This document shows, piece after piece, positions 26,002 through 36,618 of a stretch of DNA of 64,000 nucleotides (positions within the stretch are counted from its first letter, which is position 1; each line of letters opens with the position of its first letter). The stretch covers positions 23,820 through 87,819 of the forward strand of contig JAJQCQ010000047.1 in the NCBI GenBank assembly GCA_021202635.1, given 5' to 3'. Both the position numbers and the translations under genes were made by a program. The notes beneath the pieces were generated by a model. It was not told where the DNA came from and did not search any database. It saw only the letters and a list, made by a program, of their open reading frames with translations. This DNA comes from Lachnospiraceae bacterium (GTDB lineage Bacteria > Bacillota > Clostridia > Lachnospirales > Lachnospiraceae).

Positions 26002-26916
26002 ATGGCAAATAACACAAATGCTCCAAAACAAAAAACAATGGAGAGTAACCACAAGCTGGGGACTTTCCTGGCAACAGGCCTGTTTGTCGTGATATGCTGC
26101 TTGATTGCATTCCCTCTGCTTGCCGGACTGACGGCTTCCTTCCGCCCGGCGCGTGAGATCTTCCAGAATGGTATGTCGCTGAATCTCAAAATCAGCGAGT
26201 GGAGTCTGGATAATTATTCGTACCTGTTTACGATGTTCCTGAACCCAAATACTACAGATTCCACGGCGATCGCGGACTCCCAGAAGTATTTCATGTGGTA
26301 CAGAAATTCTCTGGTGCTGACGCTTGAAACGGTTGTGTTGACATTGTTGGTTTGCTATTTTATCGCATACGGCCTGACCATGTACAAATTCAAGCTGCAG
26401 GGCTTCCTGTTCTTCATGGTTATCGCGACCATGAGCGTTCCGTTTGAAATCCTGATGCTTCCGTTGTACACAGAGGTTACAAACCTTGGTATTATCAATA
26501 CAAATGCAGGTGTTATCTTACCTGGATTGTGCGCCGCCTCGACGATTTTCTTCTTCCGACAATACATGACCAGCCTGCCGAAAGAGCTGCTGGATGCGGC
26601 TCGTGTGGATGGCTGTACGGAATATGGTATCAGCGTCAAGATCATGATGCCGATTACGAAGCCGGCATTTGCTTCCATGGCAATCCTGTGCGCGATGGGT
26701 TCTTGGAATAATATGCTGTGGCCGATGCTGGTATATCGTGACACCAGCAAGTTTACATTGCAGATTGGTTTAAATACACTGTTGACGCCTTATGGTAACA
26801 ACTATGATCTGCTGATTGCGGGTTCTATGTTCGGTATTATCCCGATTCTGATCATTTACCTGATCTTCAACCGGTATCTGGTAGAAGGAATGACATCGGG
26901 TGCTGTGAAGGGATGA
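26002..26916 (+). CDS. Sugar ABC transporter permease
   Basis: The second permease (304 residues) is MalG-like, with the loop LLDAARVDGCTEYGISVKIMMP and the C-terminal FNRYLVEGMTSGAVKG. Its start ATG 26002 follows GGGGGAGG, four bases after the preceding stop codon, so translation is probably coupled. No ATPase gene is present in the locus, as is common for CUT1 systems using a shared ATPase. Confidence 0.94.
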   Translation: MANNTNAPKQKTMESNHKLGTFLATGLFVVICCLIAFPLLAGLTASFRPAREIFQNGMSLNLKISEWSLDNYSYLFTMFLNPNTTDSTAIADSQKYFMWYRNSLVLTLETVVLTLLVCYFIAYGLTMYKFKLQGFLFFMVIATMSVPFEILMLPLYTEVTNLGIINTNAGVILPGLCAASTIFFFRQYMTSLPKELLDAARVDGCTEYGISVKIMMPITKPAFASMAILCAMGSWNNMLWPMLVYRDTSKFTLQIGLNTLLTPYGNNYDLLIAGSMFGIIPILIIYLIFNRYLVEGMTSGAVKG

Positions 26917-27074
26917 TGCGAGGAATGCGGCAGTATTTATTACCGTATTTTGAACCTGCATCGTGCAGAAAAAAGTGCTCTCTGTGAAGCAGGGCGTATA
27001 TAGTGATCGTGTGTAACTATTTCGAACAAGTCTTCGCGACTGTGAAGGCACTGAACAGTTATGACCGTGTTTTT

Positions 27075-27110
27075 GAGCCGCGCCGGTAGTTTTTTCGCTT
27101 GACGCGGCTC
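27075..27110 (+). other. Intergenic hairpin before the first GH51 gene
   Basis: GAGCCGCG and CGCGGCTC pair around a 20-base T-rich loop. It is not a classic terminator because the T-run is in the loop. The rest of the 288-base gap holds no gene. Confidence 0.4.
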
Positions 27111-27144
27111 TTAACAGTCAATTCAGATTACTGTGGGGCAATGA

Positions 27145-28728
<1,584 letters not shown>

Positions 28729-28800
28729 AAAGTAAAATGACTTACGTTGTTTACTATAATTTAACTTGATTTGTTGAAGAATAGATGATATAAACGTACT

Positions 28801-28850
28801 GGTCACACCGGTAACGGCCAAGTGGATGTGAATTTGGTCAGGGTGTGACC
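28801..28850. repeat. Hairpin repeat family C, copy 2
   Basis: GGTCACACC pairs with GGTGTGACC around a 32-base loop ending in ATTTGGTCAG, the same size and ends as 11990-12039. It sits between the two GH51 genes, preceded by TACT like family B. Confidence 0.7.
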
Positions 28851-28909
28851 TTTCGTGATGTAAACAGGGATAATAATGAATGATCATTATGAGGAGGAGA
28901 CAGAAAACA

Positions 28910-30415
28910 ATGGCTAAATTAGTGATTCATGCAGATCAGGTTCAGAACAAAATCAACAAAGAGATTTACGGGCATTTTTCCGAACATCTGGGACGCTGCA
29001 TCTATGAGGGGTTGTATGTCGGTGAGGACTCCCCGATTGAGAATGTGAACGGAATGCGGACGGACGTAGTGGAAGCGCTCAGAGAAATCCGTGTGCCGGT
29101 GCTGCGCTGGCCGGGCGGCTGCTTTGCGGATGAATATCACTGGAAGGATGGCATTGGTCCGAAAGAAAACCGGAAAAAGATGATCAATACGCACTGGGGC
29201 GGTGTGGTAGAGGATAACAGCTTCGGTACGCATGAGTTTTTTGAACTCTGCCGCCAGCTGGGCTGCGAGACTTATGTAAATGGCAATGTGGGAAGCGGTA
29301 CCGTGCAGGAGATGTCTGAGTGGGTGGAATATATCACGTTTGAAGGTGTGTCGCCGATGGCAGACCTGCGTGCGAAGAATGGCCATGAGGCGCCCTGGAA
29401 GCTGGATTATTTCGGTGTTGGCAATGAGAGCTGGGGCTGCGGCGGCAATATGAACCCGGAGCATTACGCGAACGAGTATCGCCGTTATCAGACCTATGTC
29501 CGTGATTATCACAGTGATTCGAAGATCAATAAGATCTGCTGCGGACCGAACGTGGATGATTATGAGTGGACGCGTCAGGTGCTCGCGACCTGCTTCCGCC
29601 GCAACAATGACAACCAGCATGGCTTTATGAATGGCCTGTCACTGCATTATTATACCGTTCCGGGCGATGACTGGCACCACAAGGGAAGCGCGACGGACTT
29701 TGATGAGAAAGAATACTATAAGACTCTGAACAAGGCTTATTATATGGAAGAGCTGGTGCAGAAGCACGGCGCGATCATGGACGAATTTGACCCGGAAAAG
29801 ATAGTTAGCCTGACGGTCGATGAGTGGGGCACATGGTATGATGTGGAGCCAGGCACGAACCCGGGATTTCTGTATCAGCAGAATACTATGCGTGACGCGC
29901 TGGTAGCCGGACTGACCCTGAATATTTTCAACAAGCACAGCAACCGTGTAAAGATGGCGAATATCGCGCAGATGGTGAATGTGCTGCAGTCTGTGATCCT
30001 GACAGATGGCGCGCAGATGGTGAAGACACCGACCTGGTATGTGTTCCGGATGTATCGCGACCATCAGGACGCGCAGCTGGTAGAGAGCAGCATCGAGGCG
30101 GCGCCGATCGGACTGGAGGCAGAGTATTCCGTACCGAATCTGACCGAATCCGCTTCCGTGGATGCGGATGGCGTGCTGCATATCACGGTGACGAATCTTT
30201 CTCTGGACGAGGCCTATGAAGTGGAGACAGAGATTACCGGAAAAGAAGTCACGGAGATCTGCGGAGAAATCCTCGCCGGTGCGATGGCGGATAAGAATAC
30301 CTTTGAAGAGCCGGAGACGGTGAAGCTGGTCGCGTTTGACGGTGCGCAGCGTACGGAGAATGGACTGAAATTCACGATCCCGGCCTGTGCAGTCGTACAT
30401 CTGGCTGTGAAATAA
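28910..30415 (+). CDS. GH51 alpha-L-arabinofuranosidase, second type
   Basis: The 501-residue GH51 enzyme shows [36 protein letters not shown], the acid/base Glu in [12 protein letters not shown] and the nucleophile Glu in [13 protein letters not shown]. It is clearly different from the 27205 gene (for example [19 protein letters not shown]), so the two are not a recent duplication and probably have different linkage preferences. ATG 28910 follows GAGGAGGAG. The C-terminal ~100 residues form the family's beta domain. Confidence 0.95.
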   Translation: MAKLVIHADQVQNKINKEIYGHFSEHLGRCIYEGLYVGEDSPIENVNGMRTDVVEALREIRVPVLRWPGGCFADEYHWKDGIGPKENRKKMINTHWGGVVEDNSFGTHEFFELCRQLGCETYVNGNVGSGTVQEMSEWVEYITFEGVSPMADLRAKNGHEAPWKLDYFGVGNESWGCGGNMNPEHYANEYRRYQTYVRDYHSDSKINKICCGPNVDDYEWTRQVLATCFRRNNDNQHGFMNGLSLHYYTVPGDDWHHKGSATDFDEKEYYKTLNKAYYMEELVQKHGAIMDEFDPEKIVSLTVDEWGTWYDVEPGTNPGFLYQQNTMRDALVAGLTLNIFNKHSNRVKMANIAQMVNVLQSVILTDGAQMVKTPTWYVFRMYRDHQDAQLVESSIEAAPIGLEAEYSVPNLTESASVDADGVLHITVTNLSLDEAYEVETEITGKEVTEICGEILAGAMADKNTFEEPETVKLVAFDGAQRTENGLKFTIPACAVVHLAVK

Positions 30416-30423
30416 CTGGCTCT

Positions 30424-30500
30424 TGTCCCGCAGCCCGCCTGCAGTGATGTCTGGAGATGCTCCCGCCGGCGGGCTGCGCAGGAAGAGAAGGTGCGGGACA
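30424..30500 (+). other. Long nested hairpin after the GH51 gene
   Basis: Outer arms TGTCCCGC (30424-30431) and GCGGGACA (30493-30500) enclose inner arms GCAGCCCGCC (30430-30439) and GGCGGGCTGC (30468-30477). It starts eight bases after the GH51 stop codon and could protect or process the transcript between the two genes. Confidence 0.6.
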
Positions 30501-30533
30501 TTTGCGAAAAGAGTGACGAAAATGAAGGATAAC

Positions 30534-30812
30534 ATGCAGCGGGTTTGCAAAAAATGTCTGCTCCGTGATATGGCGGAGCAGGCGCAGTATGCAAACCTGT
30601 TTTCCTATGTGAAGAATCTGCCGCCGGATGACAAAGTACCGGATGATATTTATGAAGAACGGCTGGCAATTTGCCGGGGGTGCGACAAATTACTTTCGGG
30701 GACCTGTATTCTGTGTGGGTGTTATGTGGAGCTGCGTGCGGCGATGCGGGTAAAAAGCTGTCCGGCGGTACCGGCACGGTGGGAAAAGTGCCCTGATCTG
30801 GGCGATAGATGA
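30534..30812 (+). CDS. Small cysteine-rich protein (DUF6171-like)
   Basis: The 92-residue protein has paired cysteine motifs: CKKC near the start, CRGC in the middle, CILCGC, then KSCP and KCP near the end. This suggests two zinc-ribbon-like sites. The phrase LLSGTCILCGCYVELRAA recalls the DUF6171 family of Firmicutes; the function is unknown. ATG 30534 with AAGGA upstream is preferred, with ATG 30522 possible. Position after a GH51 gene may be accidental, since a long hairpin separates them. Confidence 0.65.
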   Translation: MQRVCKKCLLRDMAEQAQYANLFSYVKNLPPDDKVPDDIYEERLAICRGCDKLLSGTCILCGCYVELRAAMRVKSCPAVPARWEKCPDLGDR

Positions 30813-30946
30813 GAAAAAAGCTTTTTGCCTGCTGAGAATCTGAATAATATTCTGGAGACAGCATGGCAGCAGATGAAGAATCAGCGGGTCTTCGGATTTG
30901 TTGCCGGAAGAGTCTGAAGGGGGATCTCGAAACAAAGCAGGATTGT

Positions 30947-30980
30947 AAAAGAGCAGGGAACAAAAAGTTTCCTGCTCTTT
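30947..30980 (-). terminator. Terminator of uxuA
   Basis: AAAGAGCAGGAAAC-loop-GTTCCCTGCTCTTTT on the minus strand, 36 bases past the uxuA stop. Symmetry makes it potentially bidirectional. Confidence 0.75.
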
Positions 30981-31015
30981 GATTCATGTATAGGGCTGTG
31001 GGAGAAACCGTTTCT

Positions 31016-32095
31016 TTATTTCGCAGCCACCGGGCCGTCTGTTTTTTCCAGCATATCCCAGCATCCCAACAGGTACATGATGCCGAGCGCACGGTCGTAG
31101 AGGCCATAACCCGGGCGGCACTGCTCGCCCCAGATGTGGCGGCCATGGTCCGGACGCATATAGCCATCGAAGCCGCAGTCGTGATAAGCCTTCATGATGT
31201 CCAGAATATGGACGTCGCCGTCGCAGTCGCGGTGGGACGCTTCGGTGAAATCGCCGTTCGGGAAGTGCTTGACGTTGCGCACATGTGCGAATGCGATGCG
31301 GTCACAGTAGGTGCGGATGATGTCCGGGATATCGTTATCCGGATTCGCGCCGAGGGATCCGGAACACAGGCAGAGATCGTTGTATGGGTCGTCTACCATG
31401 GAGAGGAAACGACCGATGGATTCCTTATCAACCAGCAGGCGCGGCAGACCAAAGATGTCCCACGGCGGATCATCCGGATGGATGGCCATCTTGATGCCGG
31501 TCTCATGGCAGGTCGGCATGAGAGCTTCCAGGAAGTATTTCAGGTTATCCCAGAGCTTTTCTTTGGTGACCGGTTTGTAAGCTTCGAACAGCTCATCCAG
31601 CTTTGCCATGCGCTCCGGCTCCCAGCCCGGGAAGGTCAGTCCGTGCAGATTCTCAAGAATATAATCCGCCATCGCCCGATAGTCGTCCTGGATGCGTGAT
31701 TTTTCATAAAAGAGTGCGGTGGAGCCGTCTTCCATCGGATGGAAGAGGTCGGTGCGCGTCCAGTCAAAGATCGGCATGAAGTTGTAGGTCACAACCTTCA
31801 CTCCGAACTGCGCCAGGTTCCGCAGGGTCTGTTTGTAATTCTCAATGTACTGATCTCTGGTCGGAAGACCGATCTTGATGTCGTCGTGAACGTTGACACT
31901 TTCTACGACGTCCATGTTGAAGCCGCGCCCTTCGATCTGTCTGCGTGCTTCTTCGATCTCATCTACTTCCCAGATTTCACCCGGCTGCTTGTTGTGCAGT
32001 GCCCAGACAAGGCCGGTCACGCCGGGGATCTGTTTGATCATTTCCGGTGTGATGCTGTCATTTCCTTCGCCGTACCAGCGAAATGTCATCTGCAT
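31016..32095 (-). CDS. uxuA: Mannonate dehydratase
   Basis: UxuA converts D-mannonate to 2-keto-3-deoxygluconate in hexuronate breakdown. The 359-residue protein shows the family metal-binding set: His in AIHPDDPP, Cys in LCLCSGSLG, His in FAHVRN and Asp in RPDHGRHIWGE. The N-terminal MTFRWYGEGNDSI is typical. It is transcribed divergently from the TRAP transporter operon that carries the other pathway genes. Confidence 0.97.
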   Translation of the reverse strand: MQMTFRWYGEGNDSITPEMIKQIPGVTGLVWALHNKQPGEIWEVDEIEEARRQIEGRGFNMDVVESVNVHDDIKIGLPTRDQYIENYKQTLRNLAQFGVKVVTYNFMPIFDWTRTDLFHPMEDGSTALFYEKSRIQDDYRAMADYILENLHGLTFPGWEPERMAKLDELFEAYKPVTKEKLWDNLKYFLEALMPTCHETGIKMAIHPDDPPWDIFGLPRLLVDKESIGRFLSMVDDPYNDLCLCSGSLGANPDNDIPDIIRTYCDRIAFAHVRNVKHFPNGDFTEASHRDCDGDVHILDIMKAYHDCGFDGYMRPDHGRHIWGEQCRPGYGLYDRALGIMYLLGCWDMLEKTDGPVAAK

Positions 32096-32183
32096 AGAAA
32101 TCCCTCCTTGTAAAATCGTTCAGAACAGCAAAATCCAGCAAAATTATTGATATGAAAAATATATTTTTCTGACTGGAATTTTG

Positions 32184-32221
32184 TATATTCTGAATATATC
32201 ACATGGTTTTGGAATGCGCAA
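32184..32221 (-). promoter_or_regulatory. uxuA promoter with palindrome over the -10 box
   Basis: Minus strand TTGCGC (32221-32216), 17-base spacer, TATATT (32198-32193). A perfect palindrome TATATTC-T-GAATATA (32184-32198) overlaps the -10 box and may be an operator. Confidence 0.5.
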
Positions 32222-32381
32222 CTTTTATTTCAGAAAAAGAAATATCTCGTTGAAATTTGTTTATTATTTGGCGAAAGCTTTTTCGCGAATTATTTAACGT
32301 TTCTAAAAAGGATTGAGAAAAAATAAACAATCTTGGATTTTTGCATAAAAAAGTTGTGAAAATACTGTGAAATAGTGCCAA

Positions 32382-32410
32382 TTGATAAGCTAGTATACCA
32401 GTGGTAAAAT
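32382..32410 (+). promoter_or_regulatory. Promoter of the hexuronate operon with GntR-like operator
   Basis: TTGATA (32382-32387), 17-base spacer, TAAAAT (32405-32410). TAGTATACCA (32391-32400) lies in the spacer and has the GTATAC core typical of GntR-family operators, so the GntR gene at 38198 could repress here. Confidence 0.6.
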
Positions 32411-32461
32411 AAACTCATCTTGGGGAATGCCCCAGAACGTTATTTTAAGGAGGATACAAAC

Positions 32462-33490
32462 ATGAAAAAAATTACAAGAAGAGATTTCCTGAAGGGCTCC
32501 GCGGCTGGCATGGTTACGGCGATTGCAACTTCTGCAGTTGGTCCGCTGACGGCATCCGCGGCGGATGTGACGCTTACGATGGCGGAAGTAAACCCGGCTG
32601 ACACGATTGTAGGACAGATGGATCAGGCATTTGCGGATAAGGTAGCGGAGCTGTCTGACGGCTCTATGCAGATCAATATCATGTTCAGCGGCGTGCTTGG
32701 TGCTGAGGAGGATGTTCTGGATACGATGCTTGGCGGCGGCGGCACGATTGATATTTCCCGTATCTCCGCGTTCGCGCTGACCAGCTATGGCGGAGAGAAG
32801 TCCATGCTTCTGTCCCTGCCGTACACCTTTGAGAGCAGAGAGCATTTCTGGGCATTTGCGACATCCGATCTCGCGCAGGAGTTCCTGCTTGAGCCGGTAG
32901 AAAATGGCACAGGCATCCGCGGTCTGTTCTATGGCGAGGAAGGTTTCCGTCATTTCTTCACAGTGGATGAGGTTTCCGGTATTGAGGATCTGGCCGGCAT
33001 GAAGATCCGTGTGTCAAACGATGCGATCATGAATGGTCTGGTAGAGAGCCTTGGAGCTTCCCCGACAGTCGTATCCTTCACAGAGCTGTATTCCGCACTG
33101 CAGACGGGCGTTGTTGACGCAGCGGAGCAGCCGATCGCGAACTATCAGTCAAACGCGTTCCCGGAGGTAGCTCCGTATCTGATCCTGGACGGACATACCC
33201 TTGGCGCGGTTCAGGTGGTTATAACAGATGATTGCTGGAATTCTCTGACTGAAGAGCAGCAGGCGATCCTTACCGAGGCTGGTGAGTATGCGTCGAACTA
33301 TTGCCGTGAGATTTCCCAGTCTGCTGAGGATGAGGTTCTTGCAGAGCTCATCGAGGAAGGCGTGAATGTCGTTGAGGTTGACGATCTGACCCCGTGGCAG
33401 GAAGCGGTTGCTGACCTGGTGGCGGAGAACATCGAGGGCCAGGAAGACCTGTATCAGCAGCTTCTGGACTTTGCGGACGCAGCTGAATAA
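32462..33490 (+). CDS. dctP: TRAP transporter substrate-binding protein (DctP family), Tat signal
   Basis: This 342-residue extracellular receptor should bind hexuronates for the TRAP permease encoded next. Family features include GAEEDVLDTMLGG, the Arg-containing GMKIRVSND and QTGVVDAAEQP. The N-terminus KKITRRDFLKGSAAG is a twin-arginine signal, nearly the same as in the two ABC binding proteins of the window, and lacks a lipobox. ATG 32462 follows AAGGAGG. Confidence 0.95.
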   Translation: MKKITRRDFLKGSAAGMVTAIATSAVGPLTASAADVTLTMAEVNPADTIVGQMDQAFADKVAELSDGSMQINIMFSGVLGAEEDVLDTMLGGGGTIDISRISAFALTSYGGEKSMLLSLPYTFESREHFWAFATSDLAQEFLLEPVENGTGIRGLFYGEEGFRHFFTVDEVSGIEDLAGMKIRVSNDAIMNGLVESLGASPTVVSFTELYSALQTGVVDAAEQPIANYQSNAFPEVAPYLILDGHTLGAVQVVITDDCWNSLTEEQQAILTEAGEYASNYCREISQSAEDEVLAELIEEGVNVVEVDDLTPWQEAVADLVAENIEGQEDLYQQLLDFADAAE

Positions 33491-33548
33491 TGTGTGTAAA
33501 GCGGTAACGGAATAGCACTTTCCCGGCTTCGACCCTTAACGAGAAGTG

Positions 33549-33584
33549 TTTTATAGGAAACGACTAATGTCGTTTCCTATAAAA
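33549..33584 (+). other. Perfect 16-bp hairpin after dctP
   Basis: TTTTATAGGAAACGAC-taat-GTCGTTTCCTATAAAA. There is no T-run, so it is more likely a 3'-end stabiliser or processing site that raises dctP mRNA than a terminator. Confidence 0.7.
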
Positions 33585-33643
33585 TGGGAGACGCAAGGGG
33601 AGAGTATTTCCCTGTTACAGGAATGGATTTATGAGGGGCGCGC

Positions 33644-33678
33644 GGGCGCGGCTGGAAAGCCAGCCGACGCGCCCTTTT
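33644..33678 (+). terminator. GC-rich partial terminator before dctQ
   Basis: GGGCGCG/CGCGCCC enclose GCTGG-aaag-CCAGC and are followed by TTTT. Placed between receptor and permease genes, it probably attenuates read-through. Confidence 0.65.
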
Positions 33679-33710
33679 GTATACATACATAATAGAAGGA
33701 GGGAGTATTT

Positions 33711-34244
33711 ATGGAGGCTTTCTTTCAGAAAGTGGACAAAATCAAACCTGTATTTGATATTACCTACAAGGTTGTTTTATTTATCTGTAAGATATTACTG
33801 GTCGGCGATATCCTGATTACCAGTATGAGTGTGGCGGGGCGATATATTTCATTCATCCCGGATCCGTCCTGGACGGAAGAGGTTGTGCTGACCTTTATGG
33901 CGTATATGGCGGTGCTTTCTGCCGCATTGGCGATTCGCCGCGGCGCACACATCCGCATGACCGCACTGGATAATTACCTGCCGAAGGCAGCCGTGCATGT
34001 GCTGGATTTCCTGTCGGACATTGCGGTTCTGATCCTGGGCTTTATCATGCTGACGGTCGGCATGAAGTATGCGATGACGATCGGTTCGAAGGGTACTTAC
34101 GTCAGTATGCCGTGGCTGTCCCGTTTCTGGCTGTATTTCCCTGTGCCGGTAGCCGGTATTGCCATGATTGTTTTTGAACTGGAAGTGATTTACAATCACG
34201 TGAAAGCACTTTTCGGATTTGGAGAGGAGGAGAAAAAAGCATGA
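33711..34244 (+). CDS. dctQ: TRAP transporter small permease (DctQ)
   Basis: The 177-residue membrane protein has four hydrophobic segments and the DctQ-typical RRGAHIRMTAL and WTEEVVLTFMAYMAVLSAALAI segments. It pairs with the large permease, whose start overlaps its stop by four bases (ATGA). RBS AGGAGGGAG precedes ATG. Confidence 0.94.
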   Translation: MEAFFQKVDKIKPVFDITYKVVLFICKILLVGDILITSMSVAGRYISFIPDPSWTEEVVLTFMAYMAVLSAALAIRRGAHIRMTALDNYLPKAAVHVLDFLSDIAVLILGFIMLTVGMKYAMTIGSKGTYVSMPWLSRFWLYFPVPVAGIAMIVFELEVIYNHVKALFGFGEEEKKA

Positions 34245-35533
34245 GTACACAGACGATAGCAATTATGATTTTGTTGATTAGCTTTCTTGTGATGATTGTT
34301 CTGCGTTTCCCGATTGCGTACGCGGTGGCGATCGCATCCCTTCTCTGCCTGTGGTATCAGGGGCTTCCGTTTACCACACTCTGCCAGCAGATGGTCAAGG
34401 GGATTAACTCCTTCAGCCTGATGGCCGTGCCGTTCTTTATTACAATGGGCTGCCTGATGGGCTCCGGAGGTATTTCAGAAAAGCTGATCGCGCTGGCTGA
34501 CACCATCGTAGGATGGATGACGGGCGGTATGGCGATGGTGAATATTGTGGCATCTTATTTCTTCGGTGGTATCTCCGGCAGCGCGGCTGCGGATACTGCT
34601 TCCCTGGGAAGCATTCTGATCCCGATGATGGTGGATCAGGGCTATGACGATGATTTCTCTGTTGCGGTTACGATTACCTCCTCCTGCGAGGGTCTTCTGG
34701 TTCCGCCGAGCCACAACATGGTTATTTACGCGATGTCAGCGGGCGGTGTGTCCGTAGGCAGCCTGTTCCTGGCCGGTTATCTTCCGGGCGCGCTGCTGGC
34801 GGTCTCCCTGATGGTTGGCTCCTACATTATTTCCAAGAGAAGAAATTATCCGAAGGGTTCTCCCTTCAGTCTGAAGCGTCTGGTAAAGCAGTTCTTTATC
34901 TCCGTTTGGGCACTGCTGGCGATTGTAATCGTAGTAGTAGGCGTGGTTCTTGGATGGTTTACTGCTACCGAGTCTGCCGCGATTGCGGTTATCTACAGCC
35001 TGATTGTCAGTGTTTACGTTTACCGCGGCCTGACCTGGAAGGGTGTATGGAAGGAACTGGAAAACTGTATTGATACGCTTTCGATCGTCCTGATCCTGAT
35101 CGCGACCTCCAGCGTATTCGGATACTGCCTGACCCTGCTGCAGGTGCCGACCTTAGTGGCAAACGCGGTAATCGGTCTGACAGACAACCCGATTATCATC
35201 GCGCTCCTGCTTGATCTGATCCTGCTGTTCCTCGGCTGCATCATGGATATGGCTCCGATCATTCTGATCGCGACGCCGATCCTCCTTCCGATCGCACAGT
35301 CCATCGGCATTGGCTCCATCCAGTTCGGTATCATGATCGTTCTGAACTGTGGTATCGGCCTTCTGACTCCGCCGGTAGGCTCCGTGCTCTTCATCGGCTC
35401 CGCAGTCGGCAAAGTAAAGATGGAAAAAGTTGTAAAGGCAGCATTGCCGTTCTATCTCTGCATGATCGTCGTGCTGCTGCTGGTAACCTTCATTCCGGCA
35501 GTCAGCATGCTCCTGCCGAATCTTCTCATGTGA
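34241..35533 (+). CDS. dctM: TRAP transporter large permease (DctM)
   Basis: The 430-residue membrane protein is the ion-coupled transport subunit, with about 11-12 transmembrane segments. Family motifs include AVPFFITMGCLMGSGGI, YFFGGISGSAAADTASLG, PPSHNMVIYA and NCGIGLLTPPVG. Together with DctP and DctQ it should import glucuronate/galacturonate. Confidence 0.95.
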   Translation: MSTQTIAIMILLISFLVMIVLRFPIAYAVAIASLLCLWYQGLPFTTLCQQMVKGINSFSLMAVPFFITMGCLMGSGGISEKLIALADTIVGWMTGGMAMVNIVASYFFGGISGSAAADTASLGSILIPMMVDQGYDDDFSVAVTITSSCEGLLVPPSHNMVIYAMSAGGVSVGSLFLAGYLPGALLAVSLMVGSYIISKRRNYPKGSPFSLKRLVKQFFISVWALLAIVIVVVGVVLGWFTATESAAIAVIYSLIVSVYVYRGLTWKGVWKELENCIDTLSIVLILIATSSVFGYCLTLLQVPTLVANAVIGLTDNPIIIALLLDLILLFLGCIMDMAPIILIATPILLPIAQSIGIGSIQFGIMIVLNCGIGLLTPPVGSVLFIGSAVGKVKMEKVVKAALPFYLCMIVVLLLVTFIPAVSMLLPNLLM

Positions 35534-35536
35534 TAC

Positions 35537-35637
35537 ACCAGTTCCGAACAGCAGCGAAAGAGGCCAGAAGCCCATGCGGATTTATCCGCAATGGGCTGGT
35601 GGACTCTTTCGGGATGGGCGGGACATCAAATCTATTT
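35537..35637. repeat. Multi-hairpin repeat, short copy
   Basis: It begins with an AGTTCCGAACAGCA end, followed by arms CGAAAGAG/CTCTTTCG and GGGATGGGCGG. A nested hairpin GCCCAT-GCGGATTTATCCGC-ATGGGC sits inside. The order and the GGATGGGCGG junction match 1854-2181 and 48936-49111, but the arm sequences are different and still complementary. The right end is missing. Confidence 0.7.
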
Positions 35638-35656
35638 ATTATAAGGAAGCGAGTAC

Positions 35657-36169
35657 ATGACTTACCGTTACAAAAGTGAGGTTCGCACGCTGGACTACTG
35701 GCTTTTATCAATGTATCATACGTATCATTCCATGATCGGTGTATGCAATCTCGTCCTGTTTGGGGCGGCGGTTGCGCTGCTGGTGCGGTTCTGGGGAGAA
35801 GTGAACGTGAACGTGCGGGCGTTTCTCGTGGCCTTCGTTCTGCTGATTCCGGTTTTTCATCCGCTGGCGGTCTGGGTACAGGCACGGTCTCAGGCGAAGG
35901 CGACCCCGCAGGATACGGAGCTGGCGTTTGGAGAACCGGGCATTTATGTGACACTGGATGGAAAGCATGAGCTGATCCCGTGGAACAAAGTAAAGGGCGC
36001 GAAACGGGAAGGGAATATGATCATCCTCTTCACCGGAGGCGGACACGGATATATGCTGACGGATCGGGTGCTCGGTAAAGAAAAAGAGGAGTTTTACGAT
36101 TATGTGAAACGCCATGTCTACGCTTCTGAAAGGAAAAACCCGGATAAAAAGAAACGGCAGACACCATAA
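35657..36169 (+). CDS. YcxB-like membrane protein
   Basis: The 170-residue protein has two adjacent transmembrane segments (about 22-75) followed by a soluble domain with ITLDGKHELIPWNKVKGAKRE-like character typical of YcxB proteins. Function is unknown. It lies inside the hexuronate operon between the TRAP permease and the cupin gene, so it may be transport-related or simply carried along. Confidence 0.7.
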   Translation: MTYRYKSEVRTLDYWLLSMYHTYHSMIGVCNLVLFGAAVALLVRFWGEVNVNVRAFLVAFVLLIPVFHPLAVWVQARSQAKATPQDTELAFGEPGIYVTLDGKHELIPWNKVKGAKREGNMIILFTGGGHGYMLTDRVLGKEKEEFYDYVKRHVYASERKNPDKKKRQTP

Positions 36170-36187
36170 TCAGGGGGAATTCAGAAA

Positions 36188-36538
36188 ATGAAACCAGTAA
36201 AAGACAGAATCTGGAATGAATACGGACAAATTGATGCCGAGGAAACCAGCCCGGGTGTGGTGAGAAAAATTCTTGCCTACACGGATGAAGTAATGATCGT
36301 GGAAAATCACTTCGAAGTGGGCGCAGTGGGGGCGATGCATCATCATCCGCATACACAGATTACTTATATTATCAGCGGTGCGTTTGAGTTTGAAATCAAC
36401 GGAGAAAAGAGAATCGTCAGGGCGGGTGACAGCCTGCTGAAAAAGAATGGCATTGAGCATGGCTGCGTCTGCCTGGAAAAAGGAGTTCTTCTGGATGTTT
36501 TCGCGCCAATGCGTGAAGACTTTGTGAAAGAATCATGA
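36188..36538 (+). CDS. kdgF: KdgF-like cupin
   Basis: The 116-residue cupin carries the metal-binding HHHPHTQITYII motif and the second motif GIEHGCVCLEKG, ending LDVFAPMREDF, close to KdgF proteins. KdgF turns ring-closed unsaturated uronates into the open keto form, feeding pectin/alginate-derived sugars towards KDG. Placement beside uxaC and kdgK supports this role; unsaturated uronate would come from lyase products. RBS is AGGGGGAA-like. Confidence 0.8.
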   Translation: MKPVKDRIWNEYGQIDAEETSPGVVRKILAYTDEVMIVENHFEVGAVGAMHHHPHTQITYIISGAFEFEINGEKRIVRAGDSLLKKNGIEHGCVCLEKGVLLDVFAPMREDFVKES

Positions 36539-36618
36539 ATTTGCCTTTCTAAGCATTGCAAATCTGCCTTTAAAGGATTATGATGGAAAGTATCTTAAGC
36601 AAAGGAGTGAAGGAAAGT

